A stretch of DNA of 8,304 nucleotides, taken from the NCBI GenBank assembly GCA_017885175.1, contig JAFNGP010000172.1, positions 1,908 to 10,211 on the forward strand, written 5' to 3'. The position numbers and the translations under genes are program-made. Positions 1 to 5,609 of the stretch are shown in pieces. The notes beneath the pieces were generated by a model that did no database searches, had not been told where the DNA came from, and saw only the letters and a program-made list of their open reading frames with translations. Origin of the DNA: a bacterium. GTDB taxonomy: Bacteria; Krumholzibacteriota; Krumholzibacteriia; Krumholzibacteriales; Krumholzibacteriaceae. Position 1 is the first letter of the stretch. Every line of letters starts with the position of its first letter.

Positions 1-980
1 CTCATGCCCATGGAGAGCGCCGCGATGTGGATGAGCTCCGATTCGGGAACTCCCGTCGTCTTTTTCTGCTTCGCGAGGTAATAACGCCCCGCCTGCAGCA
101 TCGCCTCGAGCGGGACGAGGCCGACGAGCTCGCTCCCCGTGACGCGGGCGCCGTGGCTCTCGGCGAGCCTCGCGCATTCGTCGAACACGAGATGCGGCGG
201 CGTGATCCGGTAATTGACGAGATTCATCGAGATCTGGGCGCGGCCGAAATTCTCCATGTACCAGCCGACCGCCTTGCACGCCTTGAATTTTCCCGGCGCG
301 AAGATCGTCTCGCCGTTTTCGTCCTTCATGATCGCGCCCGACGCGTCGCGCCTAGCGCGGCCCTTCTCGCGTATATCGAAGGCGATCTCGCGCGCGATCC
401 GGACGTCGCGCGTGTTGAGGTTGACGTTGAACGCGATGAGAAACTCGCGGGCGCCGATCACCGTCGCGCCGCTCTTCGGATTGAACGACGCGGAGCCGAA
501 GTCCGGTTTCCACGCGGGGTCCTTGAGCTTCTCGGCGAGGCCCTCGTATTCGCCCTGGCGGATGTTCGCGAGGTTCCGCCGCTCGGGGCTCGCCGCCGCC
601 TCCTCGTAGAGGTACACGGGGATGGCGAGCTCCGCGGCGACCCGCTCTCCGAGGGCGCGGGCGAGCGCCGCGCAGTCGTCCATGGTGACCCCCGAAACCG
701 GCACGAACGGGCATACGTCCGTCGCTCCGAGACGCGCGTGGGCGCCGGTGTGCGTCCGCATGTCGATGATCTCGGAGGCTTTCGCCATCGCCTTGAACGC
801 CGCTTCGAGAGCCGCCTCGGGGGTTCCGATGAAGGTCACGACGGTCCGGTTCGTGTCCTTGCCCGGATCGACGTCGAGGAGCTTCACCCCGTCGGTCGCG
901 CGAATCTCGTCCGCTATCTGTTCGATCTTCGCCGCGTCGCGTCCCTCGCTGAAATTGGGAACGCATTCCACCAGTTTCAT
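1..980 (-). CDS. ftcD: Glutamate formiminotransferase, 3' end outside window
   Basis: Transfers the formimino group from N-formiminoglutamate to tetrahydrofolate, the step joining histidine breakdown to the one-carbon pool in the cytoplasm. The reading frame is open from ATG at 980 to the left edge, giving 326 residues. It begins MKLVECVPNFSEGRD, a hallmark start for the family. Around residues 74-87 it has MRTHTGAHARLGAT, matching the conserved H-x-G-x-H-x-R-x-G-A-T block; His81 lies where the catalytic histidine (His82 in the mammalian enzyme) is expected. The N-terminal subdomain covers roughly residues 1-180, and the C-terminal one, containing GKFKACKAVGWYMENF, covers the rest. The visible end corresponds to the end of the transferase part, so I cannot tell whether a cyclodeaminase domain follows. 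A weak AAGGCGG Shine-Dalgarno lies about 8 nt upstream. It is divergent from the TIM-barrel gene and has its own promoter. Identity is firm. Confidence 0.95.
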   Translation of the reverse strand, partial: MKLVECVPNFSEGRDAAKIEQIADEIRATDGVKLLDVDPGKDTNRTVVTFIGTPEAALEAAFKAMAKASEIIDMRTHTGAHARLGATDVCPFVPVSGVTMDDCAALARALGERVAAELAIPVYLYEEAAASPERRNLANIRQGEYEGLAEKLKDPAWKPDFGSASFNPKSGATVIGAREFLIAFNVNLNTRDVRIAREIAFDIREKGRARRDASGAIMKDENGETIFAPGKFKACKAVGWYMENFGRAQISMNLVNYRITPPHLVFDECARLAESHGARVTGSELVGLVPLEAMLQAGRYYLAKQKKTTGVPESELIHIAALSMGM

Positions 981-1061
981 TCCGTGCACCGCCTTGCCCG
1001 TTCGAAGCCTCGTTCTTGCAATATCGGCCGCGTATGTGTTACGTTGACGCCCGCCGGCCCG

Positions 1062-1085
1062 GTCCGGAGATGCCGGACGCTCCGG
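1062..1085. repeat. Overlapping GC-rich inverted repeats in the divergent region
   Basis: GTCCGG (1062-1067) and CCGGAC (1073-1078) form a perfect 6-bp inverted repeat with a 5-nt spacer. CCGGAG (1064-1069) and CTCCGG (1080-1085) form a second, competing 6-bp repeat that shares bases with the first. They lie near the predicted 5' end of the ftcD leader RNA and over the -35 region of the possible plus-strand promoter. They could be an operator or two alternative RNA hairpins. In DNA this GC-rich, chance is also possible. Confidence 0.4.
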
Positions 1086-1102
1086 CGCGTGCTTCGTAGA
1101 AT
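1074..1102 (+). promoter_or_regulatory. Possible weak promoter for the plus-strand cluster
   Basis: TAGAAT (1097-1102) matches the sigma70 -10 at 5 of 6 positions. The only hexamer at 17-bp spacing is CGGACG (1074-1079), a poor -35 that would probably need an activator. It almost completely overlaps the -10 of the opposite ftcD promoter, so the two could not be occupied together. Predicted start near 1109, about 50 nt before the TIM-barrel ATG. Confidence 0.3.
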
Positions 1103-1126
1103 ACTCATATCGCTTGGGGCGGTCAA
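1098..1126 (-). promoter_or_regulatory. Sigma70-type promoter for ftcD
   Basis: Read on the minus strand, TTGACC (1121-1126) is followed by exactly 17 bp and TATTCT (1098-1103). These match TTGACA at 5 of 6 and TATAAT at 4 of 6 positions. Transcription would start near 1091, leaving a leader of about 110 nt before the ftcD ATG. No other pair this good is seen in the divergent region. Inferred from sequence only. Confidence 0.6.
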
Positions 1127-1160
1127 GGGGGAGCTTGCGCGCGGGCGCAGGGTGGTTCAC

Positions 1161-1934
1161 ATGATTTTTCACGCGAGCGTCCTGCTCGACGAGCTCGAGG
1201 AAAAGTTCGATTCGATCGCGCGGGCCGGATTTCATCCCGAAGTGCGGATGACCGACGTCGAGCATCTCATGCGCGTCCCGGACGCGGACGTCGCGCGGAT
1301 GCGCACGCTCATCGAGAGCCGCCATCTCTCGACCTTCACCCACGGCCCGTTTCTCGGTCTCGACGTCGCGAGCCTCAACGGCCATATCGCCCGGTACAGC
1401 GCCGAGTGCGTCGAACGCGGGTGCGAGGTGACCGCGGGGCTCGGCGGCTCGACGATGGTCGTTCATACGAGCTATTCTCCCTTCTATTCGCGCGAGGGGC
1501 TCAGGGAGTGGCTCGGCAACTGGGGCGAGCGCATGGGGGCCGTTCTCGCGAAGGCCGCGAGGCTCGGCGTGCGGGTGGCCCTCGAGAACGCGTGGGAGGA
1601 GCGCCCCGAGGCGCTCGCGCGGCTCGTCGACGTCCTGCCGCCGGGCGCGGCGATGGTGTGCCTCGACACGGGGCATATCAACGCGTTCTCGCGGCGTCCG
1701 GTGCGGCGATGGTGGGACGTCCTCGGCGACAGGGTCGTCGCACTCCATCTGCACGACAACGACGGGTCCTCCGACGATCACCTCCCGCCGGGGCGGGGCA
1801 TTTTTGATTTTCCCGCGCTCGCGGAGATACTGCGCGGCCGCGATCCCCTGCCGCTCATGACCTTCGAGGTCGACGTCGACGGAGCGATCGAGGGCAGGTC
1901 GTATCTCGAAACGCTTCTATCGGAGAGAACATGA
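1161..1934 (+). CDS. TIM-barrel protein, sugar isomerase/endonuclease IV superfamily
   Basis: A 257-residue protein of the xylose isomerase-like TIM-barrel (AP endonuclease family 2) superfamily; substrate unknown. Candidate metal ligands in order: His61 (FTHGPF), His102 (VVHTSYSP), Glu142 (ALENAW), Asp169 and His172 (CLDTGH), His196 (LHLHDND), Asp205 and His207 (DDHLPPGRG), Glu236 (TFEV). This is the set and order of endonuclease IV zinc ligands, but the HLHDND...DDHLPPG block is also typical of sugar epimerases of the IolE/COG1082 type. I chose ATG 1161 because AGGGTGG lies 5 nt upstream; an in-frame GTG at 1152 is the alternative. The frame stays open far upstream, but there it is only antisense to ftcD. 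The stop overlaps a mini-ORF leading to the Mre11-like gene, which suggests one transcript and perhaps a shared role in DNA repair (inference). Confidence 0.85.
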   Translation: MIFHASVLLDELEEKFDSIARAGFHPEVRMTDVEHLMRVPDADVARMRTLIESRHLSTFTHGPFLGLDVASLNGHIARYSAECVERGCEVTAGLGGSTMVVHTSYSPFYSREGLREWLGNWGERMGAVLAKAARLGVRVALENAWEERPEALARLVDVLPPGAAMVCLDTGHINAFSRRPVRRWWDVLGDRVVALHLHDNDGSSDDHLPPGRGIFDFPALAEILRGRDPLPLMTFEVDVDGAIEGRSYLETLLSERT

Positions 1935-1957
1935 TGTTCGCCGGCGGGGAGTCATGA
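1931..1957 (+). other. Eight-codon linker mini-ORF (MMFAGGES)
   Basis: ATG at 1931 overlaps the TGA of the TIM-barrel gene as ATGA. The mini-ORF ends at TGA 1955-1957, which overlaps the ATG of the Mre11-like gene at 1954, again as ATGA. GGAGAG (1922-1927) sits 3 nt before its start, with the GGAG core 5 nt away, a workable Shine-Dalgarno. It may pass ribosomes from gene 1 to gene 2 by stop-restart. GGGGAG (1946-1951) inside it can serve gene 2 directly, so the mini-ORF may be unused. Nothing suggests that the peptide itself has a function. Confidence 0.35.
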
Positions 1958-3099
1958 TGGAAACGCTTCGTCTTCTCCATACGTCGGACGTTCACCTCGG
2001 CGCGCCGTTCCTGTTCCTCGGGATGAAAGGGAGCGAGCAGCGCCTCGCCCTGCGCGAGGCGTTCGCCGGGATCGCCCGCGTCGCGCGGGACGAGAAATAC
2101 GACGTTCTCCTCATCGCGGGGGATCTCTTCGATTCGACGTTCGGCGCGAGCGAAGCGGATGTCTCGCACGTTATCGGATGCCTCCGCGACGCGGCGGCCT
2201 CGTGCCGCGTCGTCATTCTCCCGGGAGGCCACGATTGCTATTCGCCCGGGTCGGTCTACGAGCGCGAGATGAAACGGTTCGAATCGAATGGAGACGTCCG
2301 CGTTCTCACGCCGGGAAACGCGGTGATCGATATCCCGGAACTTTCGCTCGCCGTGCACGGGAGGGCCCTCTCCTCGAACGTCCCGTCGGAGAGCGTTTTC
2401 GCCGGTCTCGCGCCGGTCGCCGGACGGCGGTGGAACGTCTGCGTCGCGCATTGTTCCGTCGAGGGATTCTCCGCCGGCCTCGACGCGAAGGAGGCGCCCT
2501 CGCGGCTCGACGATCTCGCCGCCGGATTCGATTATGTCGCTCTCGGGCACTGGCATTCGTTCAGGGTCCTGAGGGAACAGACGCCGCCGGTTATTTACAG
2601 CGGTTCGCCCGAGATCGTCGCGAGGGATCAGCAGGGAGCCGGCTTCTTCGTTTCGGTCACGCTCGCCGGCGGCGTAGCGTCGTTCGAGCGAAGGCGAATC
2701 GGCAAACGGCGCGTCGAAAGGCGCGTCATCGACTGCACCGGCCTTCAATCGTCGGATGAATTCGCCGCGAAGGTTCTTCGCGAGGTTCCTCCGGACCGCG
2801 ATCTCATCCTCGATCTCGCGCTCTCGGGGCTCGTCGGCGTCGATTCGGCGCTCGATCCGGCGCAGGCCGTCGCGGATCTCGAACGGCATTATTTTTCCGC
2901 GCGGCTCTCGGGGAAGGGGCCTTCGAGGGAGATTTCGAGGGAGGAGCTTCTCGCCGTTCCCGCGGATACGGTGGCGGGCGCGTTCGTGCGGAGCATGCTG
3001 AAAAGGATCGAGGGCGCTGAAGGCGAGACGAGGGAGCTTTACGAAGAGGCGCTCCAGCTCGGGTACCAGCTGTTCAAGGGCAGGGATCTGATCGGCTGA
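1954..3099 (+). CDS. Mre11/SbcD-like DNA repair exonuclease (metallophosphoesterase)
   Basis: A 381-residue calcineurin-like phosphoesterase resembling the nuclease half of Mre11-Rad50/SbcCD and Bacillus YhaO. Motifs in order: Asp12 and His14 (SDVHLG), GDLFD with Asp57, GGHD at 91-94, His166 (VAHCS), His199 and His201 (ALGHWH), then YSGSPE. These match the dinuclear metal site that cleaves phosphodiester bonds, except that the usual GNHD reads GGHD: Gly92 replaces the metal-binding Asn. I recall Thr or Gly at this place in some YhaO-like proteins, so the enzyme may still be active. The C-terminal part (about 240-381) has no motif I recognise and probably contacts the ATPase partner. GGGGAG lies 2 nt before the tandem ATGATG start; the second ATG (1957) is possible. 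The Rad50-like gene follows after 39 bp in the same frame, supporting a two-subunit complex. Confidence 0.9.
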   Translation: MMETLRLLHTSDVHLGAPFLFLGMKGSEQRLALREAFAGIARVARDEKYDVLLIAGDLFDSTFGASEADVSHVIGCLRDAAASCRVVILPGGHDCYSPGSVYEREMKRFESNGDVRVLTPGNAVIDIPELSLAVHGRALSSNVPSESVFAGLAPVAGRRWNVCVAHCSVEGFSAGLDAKEAPSRLDDLAAGFDYVALGHWHSFRVLREQTPPVIYSGSPEIVARDQQGAGFFVSVTLAGGVASFERRRIGKRRVERRVIDCTGLQSSDEFAAKVLREVPPDRDLILDLALSGLVGVDSALDPAQAVADLERHYFSARLSGKGPSREISREELLAVPADTVAGAFVRSMLKRIEGAEGETRELYEEALQLGYQLFKGRDLIG

Positions 3100-3102
3100 C
3101 GG

Positions 3103-3124
3103 CGGCCCGCGGGAACGCGGGCCG
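3103..3124 (+). promoter_or_regulatory. Intercistronic GNRA hairpin beside the ATPase gene's ribosome site
   Basis: CGGCCCGCG (3103-3111), loop GGAA, and CGCGGGCCG (3116-3124) form a perfect, nearly all-GC 9-bp stem capped by a GNRA tetraloop. It starts 3 nt after the UGA of the Mre11-like gene, and its last base is the first G of the GGGAGGG Shine-Dalgarno (3124-3130) of the next gene. No U-run follows, so it is not a standard intrinsic terminator. It could limit ribosome access, protect or mark an mRNA end, or promote coupling. Existence of the repeat is certain; function is inferred. Confidence 0.7.
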
Positions 3125-3138
3125 GGAGGGAATCGAAC

Positions 3139-5244
3139 GTGTGGATCGAGCGCGTCGCTCTCGATAATTTTCTCGCCTTCGGGAAGGTTGCCGTCGAGTT
3201 TGCGCCGGGCCTCAACGTCGTTCTCTCCCCGAACGAGGGGGGTAAATCGAGCCTGTTTCGCGGCATCGCGGCCGGCTTCTACACGAGCGCGGCGTCGCAG
3301 AAGAGCGACATCCTCGCCCTCGGGCGGTGGGGGAGCGCCGGGCGCTTCAGGATCGAAATCGAATTCCGGCTCGGCCAGGATCGGTACCGGCTCGTACGCG
3401 ACTTCGATTCGAAGGAGCAGACGATCTCCCGCCCGGGGGAAGCCAAGCCGTTCGCGAAGGGGAAGGCCGTGGACGAGTTCCTCGGAGCGCATCTTCCCCT
3501 TTCCGACGAGAACCTTTTCCTTCGCGTGTGCGGCGTGCGCCACGAGGATCTCTCCAGTGTCGGCGACGGGAAGTCGGCGCTCGGTGAAGCGATCGAGGAA
3601 ATCCTCGGGGGAGGGTGGGGGAACGCCACTCCGGCCGGGGTTCAGCAGACGGTCGAGGACAAGCGGAAAGAGCTGATCAAAGGCAGGGACCGGCCGGTCA
3701 ACGAGGCGAACCGCGGTCCCGTGAAGCGTTTCATGGACGAGGTCGAAAGGCTCGAGCGAGACGCGGCGAGGGCCTCGGCCCTCGCGGGCGAGCGAGAGGG
3801 GCTTCTCAAAACGATTTCGGACATCGATTCGAAATCGCTGCGCCTCGATGCCGATATCGATCTTCTGAGCGCGAAGAGGGAGAAAGCGTCCGCCTGCCGG
3901 GATCTCGAGAAGAATGAGAAGGCGGTGCGCGAGAAGGCGGACGCTCTGAGGAAGCGAAAGGACCGCATCGGGGAGCTGTCCGCGCTGAAGCAGGCTCTCG
4001 CCGAGGAAGGATCGCGCTTTCCCGGCTCGCTCGCGCAGGGAACGCCGGCGTTTCTCGACGCATTGAGATCCGATCTCGAGCGGGAATCGCTTCTCGAAAG
4101 GGAGATCGCCGGGGCCGGCTCGAGAATCGGAGCGCGCGCCTCGGTCTGGCGGCCGGTTCTCGCCGCGGCCCTCATCCTCGCCGGCATTCTCGGCGTCGCG
4201 ATCGGCAAGCCGCTCATGACCCTGTTCCTCGTCGCCGGCGCCGTGCTCGTCGTCTGGCATATCGCGCGGAGGCCCGGCCGCGGGAAGGCCGGCGCTCCGG
4301 CGGGCCTCGAAGGCGATCTCGGGCGGCTCGCGAAGAAACGGGCGGAGGTATTGGGCGTCCGCTCTCTCGAAGAGTCGAAGGCGCTTCTCGCTGAATGCGC
4401 CGCGTGGAGGGACCGGTTGCGCGACGTCGAATCGAGGATCGAGGAGGCCGCGGGCGGTCGACAGGCCGACCTGCGCGATCTTCTCGGAGCGCTCGACCGC
4501 GAGTACGGCGCCGCCGCTCTCGATCTGCGCGCCCTCGTGGAATCGCGCGCGGAGCTCGAGCCGTTCAGAACCGACGGGGACGGGATGCTGAGGCTCGATC
4601 GCGAGGTCGGCGCTCGCGAAGAGGAGCGAAAACGCCTCGCGGCCGCCCGCGTTCTCGCCGATCGCAAGCTTGCCGCTCTCGAGCGCATGGACGAGATCGA
4701 TATCGCCGAGCGTCTTGCCTGCGCGAGAGAGGGCCTGGGGCATGCCGGGAGGAAGGAGCGCGTCCTGGAGGCGATTCTCGAAACGCTCGCCGGGGCGCGG
4801 CGGGAGATGGCCGGCTTTCTCGCCGAGCGGCTTCCTCCGCTCGCGGGCCTGTATCTGTCGCGGATCACCGGCGGCCGGTACGAAACGTTGTTCATCGATC
4901 CCCTCACCCTGAAGATCGAGACCGTCCCGGCTCGCGGGGACGCGGACGCGTCGGGAGGCGCCTCGTCCGCGCCGGAGCGCATAAAACCCGATTCGGTCAG
5001 TCAGGGAGCCCGCGACCAGATTCATCTCGCGGTGCGGCTCGCCCTCGTCGAGCTCATGAGCCGCGGCGAACCGCAGCCGGTTTTTCTCGACGACCCCTTC
5101 GTCCACTTCGATCCCGCGCGGCGCGAGCGGGCTCTCGATGTCGTGCGCGAATTCGCGGCGAAGCACCAGGTCGTCCTGTTCACCTGCGATCCCCGCTATC
5201 GCGAGGCGGGCGGACGTCTCGTCGAGCTCCCCGCGCGGGCGTGA
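3139..5244 (+). CDS. Rad50/SbcC/YhaN-like ATPase with central membrane hairpin
   Basis: A 701-residue split ABC-type ATPase that would drive or gate the Mre11-like nuclease. The N-terminal lobe (1-160) has FLAFG and Walker A SPNEGGKSS at 30-38, where Ser30 replaces the usual first Gly. Charged coiled coil runs over about 196-290 and 395-530. Between them two hydrophobic helices (about 338-355 and 359-375) are separated by a short GKPLM turn: a membrane hairpin where SbcC/Rad50 has its zinc hook; no CxxC hook is seen. The C-terminal lobe has signature SQGARDQ (621-627), Walker B VFLDDP (648-653), and FTCDPRY (681-687), with Asp at the usual switch-His place. It is shorter than typical SbcC (about 1000 residues). 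GTG 3139 is chosen for GGGAGGG 8 nt upstream and the fitting N-terminus MWIERVALDNFLAFG. Probably at the inner membrane, facing the cytoplasm. Confidence 0.88.
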   Translation: MWIERVALDNFLAFGKVAVEFAPGLNVVLSPNEGGKSSLFRGIAAGFYTSAASQKSDILALGRWGSAGRFRIEIEFRLGQDRYRLVRDFDSKEQTISRPGEAKPFAKGKAVDEFLGAHLPLSDENLFLRVCGVRHEDLSSVGDGKSALGEAIEEILGGGWGNATPAGVQQTVEDKRKELIKGRDRPVNEANRGPVKRFMDEVERLERDAARASALAGEREGLLKTISDIDSKSLRLDADIDLLSAKREKASACRDLEKNEKAVREKADALRKRKDRIGELSALKQALAEEGSRFPGSLAQGTPAFLDALRSDLERESLLEREIAGAGSRIGARASVWRPVLAAALILAGILGVAIGKPLMTLFLVAGAVLVVWHIARRPGRGKAGAPAGLEGDLGRLAKKRAEVLGVRSLEESKALLAECAAWRDRLRDVESRIEEAAGGRQADLRDLLGALDREYGAAALDLRALVESRAELEPFRTDGDGMLRLDREVGAREEERKRLAAARVLADRKLAALERMDEIDIAERLACAREGLGHAGRKERVLEAILETLAGARREMAGFLAERLPPLAGLYLSRITGGRYETLFIDPLTLKIETVPARGDADASGGASSAPERIKPDSVSQGARDQIHLAVRLALVELMSRGEPQPVFLDDPFVHFDPARRERALDVVREFAAKHQVVLFTCDPRYREAGGRLVELPARA

Positions 5245-5250
5245 ATTCCC

Positions 5251-5279
5251 TTGTCAAACCGCGCGCGCTTTCATACAGT
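5251..5279 (+). promoter_or_regulatory. Sigma70-type promoter for the small EF-like gene
   Basis: TTGTCA (5251-5256; 5 of 6 matches) and TACAGT (5274-5279; 4 of 6) are separated by exactly 17 bp inside the 91-bp gap after the ATPase gene. Transcription would begin near 5286, leaving a leader of about 50 nt. This suggests that the small gene is expressed apart from the repair cluster, although no terminator separates them. Confidence 0.6.
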
Positions 5280-5335
5280 TTCGGCATCAAGCGGCACATA
5301 GAGCTTCAAGACGCTTTTCGAGCCGGGAGGACGGT

Positions 5336-5596
5336 ATGAAAGAGATCGAGATTGGCGTCGTCCAGGATTATTTCGCGAAGATCGGCGTCGCGGCTCTCGG
5401 GATCGCCGCCCACGGGATCAAGGTCGGCGACGAGATTCACTTCAAGGGGCACACCACCGATTTCAGCCAGAAGATCGAATCCCTCCAGATCGAGCACGCG
5501 CAGGTGAGCGAGGCCGGGGCGGGATCTTCGGCGGGAACGAAGGTGAAGGACCGCGTCAGGATAGGGGACAAGATCTTCAAGGTCGTCGAGGGCTGA
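5336..5596 (+). CDS. Small translation elongation factor-like protein
   Basis: An 86-residue cytoplasmic protein that resembles a free-standing EF-Tu domain II-like beta-barrel. The signs are VVQDYFAKIGVAAL at the start, then GIKVGDEIHFKGHTTDF (about 27-43), SLQIEH, and VKDRVRIGDKIFKV near the end. This pattern is known in small 'translation elongation factor-like' proteins, whose domain also resembles the C-terminal barrel of U32-family peptidases. I know of no established function for the stand-alone form. ATG 5336 is chosen over the longer open frame because GGGAGG lies 5 nt upstream and family similarity begins there; sequence before it is a shadow of the ATPase gene. It has its own promoter and converges on the kinase gene 13 bp away. 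The residues between SEAG and TKVKD are a Gly/Ser-rich loop. Confidence 0.85.
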   Translation: MKEIEIGVVQDYFAKIGVAALGIAAHGIKVGDEIHFKGHTTDFSQKIESLQIEHAQVSEAGAGSSAGTKVKDRVRIGDKIFKVVEG

Positions 5597-5609
5597 CGCC
5601 TCTCGCGCG

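Noticed and set aside
27..1160. Upstream extension of the TIM-barrel frame, giving a 635-codon ORF
   Set aside because: It lies opposite ftcD, whose frame is firmly identified, and has no family resemblance. The TIM-barrel similarity and a ribosome site begin at 1161.
3103..3124. Intrinsic terminator after the Mre11-like gene
   Set aside because: The stem is strong enough, but it is followed by GGAGGGAATCG rather than a T-run and is directly joined to the next gene's ribosome site.
3097..3130. Selenocysteine insertion (UGA with SECIS)
   Set aside because: The GGAA loop and all-GC stem lack the GGU-type apical loop and bulged U of bacterial SECIS, and the Mre11-like protein already looks complete at this UGA.
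1855..5166. Open frame of about 1100 codons on the minus strand, antisense to the Mre11-like and Rad50-like genes
   Set aside because: Its product is low-complexity Arg/Glu/Asp/Pro-rich with no recognisable motif. It exists because GC-biased codon use removes antisense stops. The plus-strand genes show clear catalytic motifs throughout.
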